Shown here piece after piece: positions 1 to 7,526 of a stretch of DNA of 64,000 bases. The notes beneath the pieces were generated by a model that saw only the letters and a list, made by a program, of their open reading frames with translations, had not been told where the DNA came from and searched no databases. The DNA is from an uncultured Bryobacterales bacterium. Its GTDB lineage: Bacteria > Acidobacteriota > Terriglobia > Bryobacterales > Bryobacteraceae. The stretch spans positions 1 through 64,000 of the forward strand of contig CALGAR010000132.1 in NCBI GenBank assembly GCA_937959285.1, given 5' to 3'. Numbering within the stretch: the first letter of the stretch is position 1; each line of letters begins with the position of its first letter. The translations under genes were made by a program, and so were the position numbers.

Positions 1-171
1 CTCAATCCCTTCTTTATCAGGGCTCCGTTCTAACAGCTCGGTCGGCAAACTTGGCTCAGCAGGTTAGTCTCAATCCCTTCTTTATCAGGGCTCCGTTCTA
101 ACATCACAAAGAGCTACCCCGTTCGCGAGTATCGTGTCTCAATCCCTTCTTTATCAGGGCTCCGTTCTAAC
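1..171 (-). CRISPR. CRISPR array, leader-proximal end (partial, type III-A)
   Basis: Three copies of a 36-nt repeat are visible: a partial copy at 1-34 (first 2 nt outside the window), and full identical copies at 67-102 and 136-171. They are separated by unrelated spacers of 32 nt (35-66) and 33 nt (103-135). Read on the minus strand the repeat starts GTTAGAACGG and ends ATTGAGAC, close to the ATTGAAAC ending that becomes the 5' handle of type III crRNAs. The array is therefore inferred to be transcribed leftward, with 136-171 the leader-proximal repeat. A short CCCT/AGGG hairpin lies inside the repeat. The array continues past the left edge, so its total length is unknown. Adjacent cas genes run the opposite way. 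Confidence 0.96.
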
Positions 172-321
172 TCCTCGCCCCTGAAGTCGCCTTCTCCTCC
201 AATATCATACAGACCCATTTTCCAAGATTCTTTCCCGATCGTCGAGTGCATCCCGGAAGCCTGTGGAAAACGTCAGGAGATCTCTCCTCTTGATACCATC
301 CCCCTGCCCGTGCGTCGACGC
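172..321 (-). promoter_or_regulatory. CRISPR leader region
   Basis: This non-coding stretch lies between the last repeat and the cas2 promoter area. Given the inferred leftward transcription of the array it should be the leader, holding the array promoter and the integration signals next to repeat 136-171. A TATGAT hexamer on the minus strand (204-209) resembles a -10 box, but no good -35 stands 16-18 nt upstream. A small inverted repeat, AGGAGA-TC-TCTCCT, lies at 275-288. Leader status rests on position and repeat orientation, not on homology. Confidence 0.55.
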
Positions 322-333
322 GACAACGTTGTC
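322..333. promoter_or_regulatory. Perfect 12-bp palindrome upstream of cas2 (putative operator, site 1)
   Basis: GACAACGTTGTC is a perfect palindrome 41 bp upstream of the cas2 ATG and beside the leader. The identical sequence recurs at 3801-3812 upstream of the CARF-wHTH gene. The right half plus one base reads TTGTCA, which could double as a -35 element, but no convincing -10 follows at standard spacing. Its position between divergent transcription units (array leader and adaptation genes) suggests it could control both. The operator role is an inference. Confidence 0.55.
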
Positions 334-373
334 ACCCGCCAGCACGGCGATATTTCCATTGCATACTCTCCTC

Positions 374-655
374 ATGCACCGGCGCCTGTTTGTAGCAGCG
401 TACGACGTTTCTCATCCGCGGCGCCTCCGGCAGGCGCTCGAAGTGTTGAAGGGCTACTCGACCGGTGGCCAAAAGTCCGTCTTCGAGTGCTTCTTGACTG
501 AGGGCGAGCGCGGCTCGCTCCTGCGGGAGATCAAGAGCGTACTTGAATTTCAGGAAGACCGTTTCCTTTTGCTCCCGGTCGATCCGGGAGCAGAAGTGCA
601 GACTCTGGGAGTCGCGGTGCCCCCTTCCGACCCAACCTATTACTACGTCGACTGA
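374..655 (+). CDS. cas2: CRISPR-associated endonuclease Cas2 (first copy)
   Basis: This is a 93-residue protein of normal Cas2 size. The frame is open from 263, but the ATG at 374 is chosen because Cas2 proteins begin directly with the first beta strand, here RRLFVAAYDVSHPRRL. The YDV segment carries the conserved metal-site aspartate, and QKSVFECFL is the usual second strand. Cas2 dimers bridge two Cas1 dimers in the spacer integrase. The cas1 start follows after 6 nt. It is only distantly similar to the second Cas2 at 2435-2761 and is the more canonical of the two. Confidence 0.93.
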   Translation: MHRRLFVAAYDVSHPRRLRQALEVLKGYSTGGQKSVFECFLTEGERGSLLREIKSVLEFQEDRFLLLPVDPGAEVQTLGVAVPPSDPTYYYVD

Positions 656-661
656 TCGAAA

Positions 662-1654
662 ATGGCCACTTTGTACATCGACCGCCGCGATGTCAGCCTC
701 CACATCGAGCACGGCTCTGTGGCCGTCCGCCTTAACGGCGAGCTCCTGCAGCGGGTCCCCTTGAACCTTCTCGAACGGGTGGTGGTATCGGGCGACGCTT
801 CGCTGTCCACACGCCTCCTGCAGGCCCTTGCGGAGGCAAAAATCGGCGTCATTCTTGTGGATCCCCGAAACACGAGCCGGTATGCAACCGTCTGGGGCCG
901 TTTGGGCTCAGATGCCAGCCGGCGGCTGGAGCAGCTCAAGCGCTTCAATGACGAGTCATGGAGAACGGCATGGGCAATCCGGCTTCTCCGGGCAAAGTTC
1001 CGCGGTTACCGACGCGTGATCGGGAAAGCCATGAGCGGGCATCGCGTCGATGAGCATGCGCTGGCTGCCGCGGCGGACAGCATCGACCGGGCCATTGCGA
1101 TGCTGGATGATCCCAGGAGGACTGACCGGAACTGGCTGATGGGGCTGGAGGGGGCCGCAACAGCGTCCTACTTCAAAGCCTATCAGAAGCTCTTCGCACC
1201 CTCGCTGCAGTTTCACGGCAGGAACCGCAGGCCGCCGCGAGACCCGGTCAACGTTCTCCTGTCCTTGACTTATACGCTGCTTCATCACACGGCCGTGCGG
1301 GAAGTCTTATCTGCAGGGCTCGACCCGTATCTTGGCTACTTTCATGAGCCGGCGTTTGGCCGGGAATCGCTTGCCTGCGATCTTGTGGAGCCAGTGCGCG
1401 GGTCCGCGGATGAATTCGTTCGCAGGCTTTTCGGCGACGGCGTGCTGCGGCCGGAGCACTTTCAACGGAAGGGCGAACGCTGCCTGCTGGGCAAGACGGG
1501 GCGGCAGCGATATTACCTGGAATTCGCTGCTTTCAGTCTCCGTCCCCAGAGAATGCTTCGGCGGGTCTCCCGGCTCCTGGCGCGCTCGCTGTCTTCTAAG
1601 CGAGCAGATCAGCCAGCACTGGAGTTTGAAAATGAAGAAGAGCTTATACCTTGA
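662..1654 (+). CDS. cas1: CRISPR-associated endonuclease/integrase Cas1 (catalytic copy)
   Basis: A 330-residue Cas1, the metal-dependent integrase that inserts spacers at the leader end of the array. An N-terminal beta domain (about 1-85) is followed by the helical catalytic domain. The expected metal ligands are present: Glu163 in GLEGAATASYF, His228 in GLDPYLGYFHEP, and Asp240/Glu243 in SLACDLVEPVR. The length matches the family. The C-terminal tail overlaps the start of the second cas1-like gene by 23 nt, implying co-translation. Its neighbours are Cas2 upstream and a degenerate Cas1 plus second Cas2 downstream. Confidence 0.96.
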   Translation: MATLYIDRRDVSLHIEHGSVAVRLNGELLQRVPLNLLERVVVSGDASLSTRLLQALAEAKIGVILVDPRNTSRYATVWGRLGSDASRRLEQLKRFNDESWRTAWAIRLLRAKFRGYRRVIGKAMSGHRVDEHALAAAADSIDRAIAMLDDPRRTDRNWLMGLEGAATASYFKAYQKLFAPSLQFHGRNRRPPRDPVNVLLSLTYTLLHHTAVREVLSAGLDPYLGYFHEPAFGRESLACDLVEPVRGSADEFVRRLFGDGVLRPEHFQRKGERCLLGKTGRQRYYLEFAAFSLRPQRMLRRVSRLLARSLSSKRADQPALEFENEEELIP

Positions 1655-2423
1655 CGCAAACCGTGCGCTACGTGTGCGAGCGGATGGCCCGTCGTTGCTT
1701 GTCGAAGCGGCTGGTAGCGCGAATCGCCGTTATCCTTTGAGCCGGCTATCACGCATCATCACCTGGGGCGCGGTTGAGCTGGAGCATGAGGCGCTCCAAC
1801 GGTGTGCGGAAGTTGGAATTCCGATCACCCTGCTCTCTGCCTCCGGGCAGCCGCAAGGCTTCTTCCTTCCGTGGCTGCCACAGCGGACCCGGCTTCACGA
1901 CCTTCTTGCGGACTTCCTCGCGCAGCCTCACTGGCGGGACCGCTGGACAATGTGGCAGTACGCCATGAACCGGCGGGCGATTCTAGCCAGCCTCGCCCGA
2001 ATGGGATTGAGGGACGAGGATCCAAGGGAATCGAGAGCAAGGCTGGCGCTCGAGCGGGCCGCGTCGCGAGGCAAACCAGTGGCGCGAGTGGCGGACACGA
2101 TTCGCCATTTGGAAGCCTTGCTGACGCAAAGGGCAGCTGAAGCGCTGACGGCCGAGGGCGTGCGGGGGGAATTCCTCGCCCGTCACCCGGATCTGGACCT
2201 GATTCATGCTTTTGCCCACATTCTCGCCTGGCGCTACTACAACGATCTGGCGGAAGGCTTGCTCCCTGTTGAGCCGGAGGTCCACCTTCAGCGCCGCACT
2301 GCCGCCGGCGCTTTCGAGCGGCTGTCCACCCGGGAATCGGCCCGCCTTGGCAGGCTGCTTGGAAGGTTTCGAGTATGGCTTGGCGAACAGGTTGACGACA
2401 GGGGCGATGAGTTTCGCCGGTAA
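1632..2423 (+). CDS. Divergent, probably catalytically inactive Cas1-like protein (Cas1')
   Basis: A 263-residue protein started at the ATG at 1632, whose product opens with KKSLYLDANRALRVR like a Cas1 N-terminal strand; the frame is open further upstream but that part lies inside cas1. The beta domain is Cas1-like (RYPLSRLSRIITWGAVELE, then GIPITLLSASG). A helical part follows, including LIHAFAHILAWRYYNDL, which resembles the Cas1 helix before the catalytic histidine. The Glu of the EG-x-AA motif, the GLDP...LH histidine and the DL.EP.R acid are not recognisable, and the protein is about 65 residues short. It overlaps cas1 by 23 nt and is followed after 11 nt by a second cas2. A structural partner in a heteromeric integrase is a reasonable guess; family membership is moderately certain. 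Confidence 0.72.
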   Translation: MKKSLYLDANRALRVRADGPSLLVEAAGSANRRYPLSRLSRIITWGAVELEHEALQRCAEVGIPITLLSASGQPQGFFLPWLPQRTRLHDLLADFLAQPHWRDRWTMWQYAMNRRAILASLARMGLRDEDPRESRARLALERAASRGKPVARVADTIRHLEALLTQRAAEALTAEGVRGEFLARHPDLDLIHAFAHILAWRYYNDLAEGLLPVEPEVHLQRRTAAGAFERLSTRESARLGRLLGRFRVWLGEQVDDRGDEFRR

Positions 2424-2434
2424 AGAGGAATGAA

Positions 2435-2761
2435 ATGAGCGATGCCGAACGTGTCTGGCTGATTTCCTACGACGTCGCAGATCCGCGGCGCCTGCAGCAG
2501 ATCCACCGCTTGCTGACGGACCATGCGCTCGCAATGCAGTACTCGGTCTTCGTGGGAGCCTTTCGCCAGAAACGCCTCGATCACGTCGTCAGAGGCATTC
2601 AGCAGGTGATTGATCCCCGGGAAGATGATGTGCGGGCTTATCCCATAGTCGGAAGGGGCCAGGTGGATGTCATCGGAAGAAGTGTGAAAGGAATTACACT
2701 TGGGGGATTGGGCTTACTAGACCTGCTGAAATCGGAATACGGCACAAATGTCTTCGAATAA
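2435..2761 (+). CDS. cas2: CRISPR-associated Cas2 (second, divergent copy)
   Basis: A 108-residue protein with the Cas2 ferredoxin-like pattern: WLISYDVADPRRLQQIHRLL as the first strand and helix with the conserved YDV aspartate, then MQYSVFVGAF and DDVRAYPI. A 20-residue C-terminal tail extends past the usual Cas2 core. It follows the Cas1-like gene by 11 nt, completing the mirrored order cas2-cas1-cas1'-cas2'. Sequence differs strongly from the first Cas2, so this is an old paralogue or an independently acquired partner, not a recent duplication. Confidence 0.88.
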   Translation: MSDAERVWLISYDVADPRRLQQIHRLLTDHALAMQYSVFVGAFRQKRLDHVVRGIQQVIDPREDDVRAYPIVGRGQVDVIGRSVKGITLGGLGLLDLLKSEYGTNVFE

Positions 2762-2828
2762 ACCGACAATGGGCAGGCAATAAGTGCTAAACATGAGATA
2801 CAATTCGTAAGCGGCTCGGACTCGATTC

Positions 2829-3797
2829 ATGGATCAGGAGAACTCGAAAAAGGTGGACGAAGCGGTGAAGATACTCCCGCTGTCGCTGTCTCGATATCGA
2901 TTCCGCTTTCGAGCAGAACGGGCGCTGCCGGAATACGGCTATCGGGGCTCTCAGTGGCGGGGAATTCTGGGCCATTCCTTGAAGAAGCTCGTTTGCATTA
3001 CGCACCATCGAAACTGCGGACAGTGCATGCTTTACCGCTCCTGCGTATACCCCTATGTGTTCGAGACGCCGCCTTCGGAGAACAGCGAGATGATGCGGAA
3101 GTATCCAGCGGCTCCGCATCCTTACGTCCTGGAGGTGAACCTTCGCAGCGCTGCGGGCGTTGATCAGGAGCTTGGTTTGACTCTCTTTGGTGCTGCGAAC
3201 CGGTATCTCGCCTACGTGATACACAGCTTCAAAAACGGTGCGAGGAAGGGATTTCTCCCGGAACGGACGCCTCTGGAGTTGGTTCGAGTTGAGCAGGAAA
3301 CAGAGGCGGGAAGCGGCTGCTGGCAGCCGATTCTGAATGGAGATGTTTTGAACGCGCTCGCCGCAGCGGTTCCTGCCTGCCCGCAGGCGCCTGAACGCGT
3401 CCGCTTCCGATTCGAGACGCCCCTGCGGCTGAAGGCCGACGAACAACGTGTGACACCGGACAAGTTCAAATTTTCGGATTTGTTTCGAAACCTGCTGAGA
3501 CGAATCTCGTTGCTGACCTTCTTTCATTGCAATCGCCGGCTGGAGGAAGATTTCGCCGGGCTCAACGCGATGTCGAGGGACGCGGAGTTTGATCGCGTTG
3601 CGCTCCGATGGCACGACTGGTCCAGATATTCCAATCGGCAGCGGCGCCATGTCCCGATGGGCGGATTCATTGGAGTAGCCGAACTGCCGCTTCGCGGCTT
3701 CGAGAGCTTATGGCCGTATCTATGGCTCGGCCAGTTCACGCATGCGGGACAGGGAACAAGTATGGGTCTCGGCAGGTATGCGTTGGAGGTTCTGTAA
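2829..3797 (+). CDS. cas6: CRISPR pre-crRNA processing endoribonuclease Cas6
   Basis: A 322-residue RAMP-fold protein that would cut repeats in the array transcript to leave the 8-nt 5' handle. An N-terminal four-cysteine cluster (Cys56, Cys63, Cys66, Cys72) of the kind common in this Cas6 branch is followed by the RAMP domains. The C-terminal glycine-rich loop GQGTSMGLGRYAL is the family hallmark. It lies 67 nt after cas2' in the same direction. A TACAAT hexamer at 2799-2804 could be a -10, but no -35 is evident, so a separate promoter is unproven. Confidence 0.9.
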   Translation: MDQENSKKVDEAVKILPLSLSRYRFRFRAERALPEYGYRGSQWRGILGHSLKKLVCITHHRNCGQCMLYRSCVYPYVFETPPSENSEMMRKYPAAPHPYVLEVNLRSAAGVDQELGLTLFGAANRYLAYVIHSFKNGARKGFLPERTPLELVRVEQETEAGSGCWQPILNGDVLNALAAAVPACPQAPERVRFRFETPLRLKADEQRVTPDKFKFSDLFRNLLRRISLLTFFHCNRRLEEDFAGLNAMSRDAEFDRVALRWHDWSRYSNRQRRHVPMGGFIGVAELPLRGFESLWPYLWLGQFTHAGQGTSMGLGRYALEVL

Positions 3798-3799
3798 TC

Positions 3800-3813
3800 C
3801 GACAACGTTGTCG
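3800..3813. promoter_or_regulatory. Perfect 14-bp palindrome upstream of the CARF-wHTH gene (putative operator, site 2)
   Basis: CGACAACGTTGTCG spans the cas6/CARF-wHTH gap, 40 bp before the ATG at 3854. Its core GACAACGTTGTC is identical to the site at 322-333, and the distance to the next start codon is almost the same (41 and 41 bp from the core). A CATAAT hexamer at 3840-3845 is -10-like but lies too far from the palindrome for the palindrome to be its -35. The repeated spacing supports a common regulator of the adaptation and effector blocks. Confidence 0.6.
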
Positions 3814-3853
3814 CACCGCTTTTCGCGTTCCAGGGTCGGCATAATCCAGTCAG

Positions 3854-4993
3854 ATGGGAACGGGAGATATAACGCAGCCGGCAGAATATCCGCGGCGCAT
3901 TCTCCTCATGGCGCTGGGGCTCTCTCCCCAGGTGGTGACCGAAACAGTTTATGCGCTGGCGGTGATGGCACAGCCCCCGTTTATCCCCACAGAAGTGCGC
4001 GTCCTGACGACCAGAGAGGGTGCGGATCGAGCTCGCTTGTCGCTGCTGAGCCCCGAGCCCGGATGGTTCAGGCGCCTGCTTCGCGAATATGACCTTCCTG
4101 AGATTGCGTTTGACGAAGGTTCGATTCAGGTGCTGAGAAGCCCTGCCGGGGAAATGATCGACGACATCCGCACCGAAGACGATAACCGCTGGGCAGCGGA
4201 CGCCATTGCACGGCAGATTCGCGATCTGACCGCCGATGACGAATGTGCGTTGCATGTTTCGATCGCGGGTGGAAGGAAGACGATGGGCTTTTATATGGGC
4301 TACGCATTGTCACTGTACGGGCGGCCGCAGGATCGTCTGTCGCACGTTCTTGTATCTGCCCCGTTCGAGTCGCACCCAAGTTTCTACTTCCCGACGCGGA
4401 CAAGGCAGGTGATTTACTCGCCTCCGCCTGATAGCCGGCCGCTCGATACATCGACGGCATGCGTTACTCTGGCCGAAATTCCGTTTGTGAGGCTTCGGTC
4501 CGCTCTGAACACCGCAGACGCGAGCGCTCTTGCCACATTCTCCGGTGCGGTGTCTGCCGCGCAGGATCATCTTGGTCCTCCGCGGCTCCGGATCAATTTG
4601 AAGGGACGCTTCATACAGGCGGCAGCAAAGGTGGTAACGCTGAGGCCGTCCGAGATGGCTTTCTATTCGATGCTCGCGCGACGAGCGGCGGCAGGCCTAC
4701 CGGGTGTGTCGTGCCCCTCCGACGGAGCGCCCGAACCGGAACTGGCGGCGGCCTATCTGAGCGAGTACCAGGCGGTGCTCGGGGAGTTCAAAGATATTGG
4801 AGCCACCTGCAAGGCTTTGCAGAGCGGTATGGACCGCGCGTTTTTCAATGAGAGGAAATCCCGAGTGCAGAAGAGGCTCAGGGAGGTGTTAGGCGTGAAC
4901 GCGAACCCCTACCTGATTCATGCCTCCGGCAGGCGCCCGGAAACACGGTTCGGAATTACTCTGCCGGCGGATTGCATCGAGTGGGACGACTAA
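3854..4993 (+). CDS. CARF-domain protein of the NE0113 family with C-terminal winged-helix-like domain
   Basis: A 379-residue protein. The N-terminal half (about 14-200) matches the NE0113-type CARF family: LGLSPQVVTETVYAL near the start and the ligand-loop motif SIAGGRKTMGFYMGYAL at 136-152. This family is expected to bind cyclic oligoadenylates made by Cas10, and some members are annotated as ring nucleases. The C-terminal part (about 258-370) reads like a winged helix: LRPSEMAFYSMLARRA, then SRVQKRLREVLG as a candidate recognition helix and SGRRPETRFGI as a wing. It is the first gene of the effector block, 10 nt before cas10, downstream of the palindrome at 3800-3813. A cOA-responsive transcription factor, by analogy with archaeal Csa3, is plausible. 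Ring-nuclease activity is possible but not shown. Confidence 0.82.
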   Translation: MGTGDITQPAEYPRRILLMALGLSPQVVTETVYALAVMAQPPFIPTEVRVLTTREGADRARLSLLSPEPGWFRRLLREYDLPEIAFDEGSIQVLRSPAGEMIDDIRTEDDNRWAADAIARQIRDLTADDECALHVSIAGGRKTMGFYMGYALSLYGRPQDRLSHVLVSAPFESHPSFYFPTRTRQVIYSPPPDSRPLDTSTACVTLAEIPFVRLRSALNTADASALATFSGAVSAAQDHLGPPRLRINLKGRFIQAAAKVVTLRPSEMAFYSMLARRAAAGLPGVSCPSDGAPEPELAAAYLSEYQAVLGEFKDIGATCKALQSGMDRAFFNERKSRVQKRLREVLGVNANPYLIHASGRRPETRFGITLPADCIEWDD

Positions 4994-5003
4994 GAGCGAG
5001 AAG

Positions 5004-7523
5004 ATGAAGCTACCGACCTTATATGAAACAGCCCTCGGCGCGTTTCTGCATGACATGGGGAAGTTCCTGCAGAGGGCGTATGGAGGGAATCAGGCGTTAT
5101 CTCCGCAGACGAAGAACCTGGATAGTGTCTTGCTTCCGTTGTTCCAGGGCCGATACTCGCACTGGCACGTTCTGTGGACAGAAGAGTTTCTTGACCGGAT
5201 GGGCGCCCGCTTTCCCAAGCCGCTCGACAAGCAGAGCATTCGAAATATGGCTGTGTTTCATCACAAGCCGGACGGTGCGAACGCAGAGGTCGGGGCAGCA
5301 GCCTGGATCGTTGCAGAAGCGGACCGTATCTCCAGCGGCATGGAACGAAAGGAGCTGGATGAACAGGTTGAGGCCGAAGGCGGGCGCAAGGGTTGGGACC
5401 GGTTCATCAAGACAGCGCTAAAGAGCCCCTTTGCGGCGGTTGATCTGGGAAATGGCCGGCCGACGGCAAGCGAGCTGCCTCTCGAAGAGCTGTGTCCGGG
5501 CGAGGCGTTGATGCCGCAACAGCGCGTCGACACCAGCGACTACCAAAGCCGCTATGCGGCGCTTTGGCGCCGGATGGAGGAAGAGCTGCATGCCCTCCCA
5601 TCGGATGTGTCGCCGGATCTCTATTGCGAGGTTCTGTTGTCTCTCTCTGAGAGATTTCTCTCCACGGTGCCTTCGTCAACCATCGACCAGCCGGATATCT
5701 CGCTCCATGACCATGCGCGCGTGGCCGCCGCGCTCGCTGCTGCGTTGCACGCATGGCATGAGTCTAAGGGAAATCTCAACGACGAAGCGGCGATTAAGGA
5801 TCGCGATATCAAGAAATTCCGTTTCGTTGCAGGAGATCTTTCCGGCATTCAGAGCTCTTTGTTCCAGCTCGCGAATCAGCAGGTCCGCGGAGTGAACAAG
5901 ATCCTCAGGGCAAGATCCTTTTTACTAGGAATGCTTACAGAGGCCGCGGTACTGTTGTGCCGCCGCGAACTGAATTTGACTCCGTTCAGCCTGCTGCAGA
6001 ACGCCGGCGGGCGGTTCCTGCTGCTGGCGCCAGACCTCGACGATGTCGAAGAGCGTGTGGACCGCGTCCGGAAGCAGATCCATGTGTGGATATGGAAGAG
6101 GTACCGGGGCGAGCTGTCGCTGAACGTGTGTCTTTCGGAGCCGTTTGAGGCGAATGCGCTGATGCCGGACAGGCTGCACCAAACGCTCCGGATGGTTTCG
6201 GAAGCCGTGGATGACGCAAAGCTGCGAGCCTTTGATGGCTGCTTCGAGCCCGTACACCGCGATCTCCGCTACGAGCATGGGGTCTGCAAGGCGTGCAACG
6301 CGCGGCCGGCCGAACGTCCCGACTCCGTGGAAAGCGGCCTTCCTGTCCGCTGCTCACCCTGCGCGGATGAACACGAGCTCGGTGGCCGCTTGACGCGCGC
6401 GGCATGGCTGCATTGGACGATGGATGGCAACACGGGTCTGGAGTTCTTCGGGGGATTGCGGCTGATGTTGAGCGAGCGGCGTCCCCGAACGACAGAACAA
6501 ACAGTATCGCTGGTGCGCTTCTACGGCAGGGATGAGGGAGAGCGGGGCACGGCAGTACGGTTCGTCGCAAACTACGTGCCCCGGCTGCAGGAGGGTGATG
6601 TCTCGAAGCCGGCCTACGCGCATCTTTCCGAGGAAGCGCGATCGACAGAGGTCGGAGATATCAAGACGTTCGAACATCTTTCACTGGACGCGCTTGAGGC
6701 GAAAGGGACCGATCTTCGAGGCCTGCCTCTGCTTGCCGTGCTAAAGGCGGATGTGGATCGCTTGGGCGAAATTTTCTCCCGCGGAGTTAAAGTGCCCACC
6801 TTGAGCCGGACAGCCGCTCTGTCTCGAAGCCTGGATTTCTTTTTCACCGGATACCTGATGCACTTACTGCAGGAGCGATATCCAGATACATACACCGTGT
6901 ATGCGGGGGGAGATGACTTACTCCTGGTAGGTCCGTGGTTTTCGACAATCCGGCTCGCCAAAGATATGCGTGAGCAGTTCCTTCGTTGGACTGGCAACAA
7001 TCCGAACATCACGATCTCAGCGGGCATTGAGCTCATGAAGGTGAACCACCCGATCAACCGCGTCGCTGCTGCGGCTGAAGAGCGGTTGGAGGCGGCCAAG
7101 AAGGCAGATAGGAACCGCATATCTGTCATCGATCGGAAGCCAGTTTCCTGGGAAGAGCTGAACAAGCAGCTGCAATTGGCGGACCAGTTGGACGGGTATC
7201 TTCAGAACGGCGTGCTCAGCAGCGGTTTTGTATACAACTTACTCAGCTTTGAGGAGGACAAACTGGCTGCGGAAGAAGCTGTGGGTCGCGGCAAAGGAGT
7301 ACCGCTCGCGGCTGCGACGTGGCGAGCGCGGTTGGGCTATCAGATTGCCAGGCACTTGCAATCCGATCGCGCCAACGGCGATTCAGACAAGAGTGCTGCG
7401 ACAAAGCTGGTGTGCGAGCTGCTCAGGGTAGATGAGCAGCTCACAGTGAAAGGCAGGGGAAGCGCTGCACGAATTCCCGTAAGTATTGCCTTATATCGAA
7501 ATCGGAGCGGAAAGGAGAACTAG
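5004..7523 (+). CDS. cas10: Cas10/Csm1, type III-A large subunit with HD nuclease and cyclase
   Basis: An 839-residue Csm1, started at the ATG at 5004; the frame is open from 4920, but that part overlaps the previous gene. The HD nuclease motif His16-Asp17 (FLHDMGK) is intact, so target-activated ssDNA cleavage is expected. A zinc site follows with Cys428, Cys431, Cys450 and Cys453. The second palm domain holds the cyclase motif Gly635-Gly-Asp-Asp638 (YAGGDDLLLV), so cyclic oligoadenylate synthesis is also expected. Palm-type sequence is also seen at LKADVDRLGEIFSRG. It lies 10 nt after the CARF-wHTH gene and 3 nt before csm2, in one tight operon. Confidence 0.97.
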   Translation: MKLPTLYETALGAFLHDMGKFLQRAYGGNQALSPQTKNLDSVLLPLFQGRYSHWHVLWTEEFLDRMGARFPKPLDKQSIRNMAVFHHKPDGANAEVGAAAWIVAEADRISSGMERKELDEQVEAEGGRKGWDRFIKTALKSPFAAVDLGNGRPTASELPLEELCPGEALMPQQRVDTSDYQSRYAALWRRMEEELHALPSDVSPDLYCEVLLSLSERFLSTVPSSTIDQPDISLHDHARVAAALAAALHAWHESKGNLNDEAAIKDRDIKKFRFVAGDLSGIQSSLFQLANQQVRGVNKILRARSFLLGMLTEAAVLLCRRELNLTPFSLLQNAGGRFLLLAPDLDDVEERVDRVRKQIHVWIWKRYRGELSLNVCLSEPFEANALMPDRLHQTLRMVSEAVDDAKLRAFDGCFEPVHRDLRYEHGVCKACNARPAERPDSVESGLPVRCSPCADEHELGGRLTRAAWLHWTMDGNTGLEFFGGLRLMLSERRPRTTEQTVSLVRFYGRDEGERGTAVRFVANYVPRLQEGDVSKPAYAHLSEEARSTEVGDIKTFEHLSLDALEAKGTDLRGLPLLAVLKADVDRLGEIFSRGVKVPTLSRTAALSRSLDFFFTGYLMHLLQERYPDTYTVYAGGDDLLLVGPWFSTIRLAKDMREQFLRWTGNNPNITISAGIELMKVNHPINRVAAAAEERLEAAKKADRNRISVIDRKPVSWEELNKQLQLADQLDGYLQNGVLSSGFVYNLLSFEEDKLAAEEAVGRGKGVPLAAATWRARLGYQIARHLQSDRANGDSDKSAATKLVCELLRVDEQLTVKGRGSAARIPVSIALYRNRSGKEN

Positions 7524-7526
7524 AGC

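Noticed and set aside
329..367. Possible cas2 promoter using TTGTCA (329-334) with CATACT (362-367)
   Set aside because: The gap between hexamers is 27 bp, far from the normal 16-18, so no promoter is annotated.
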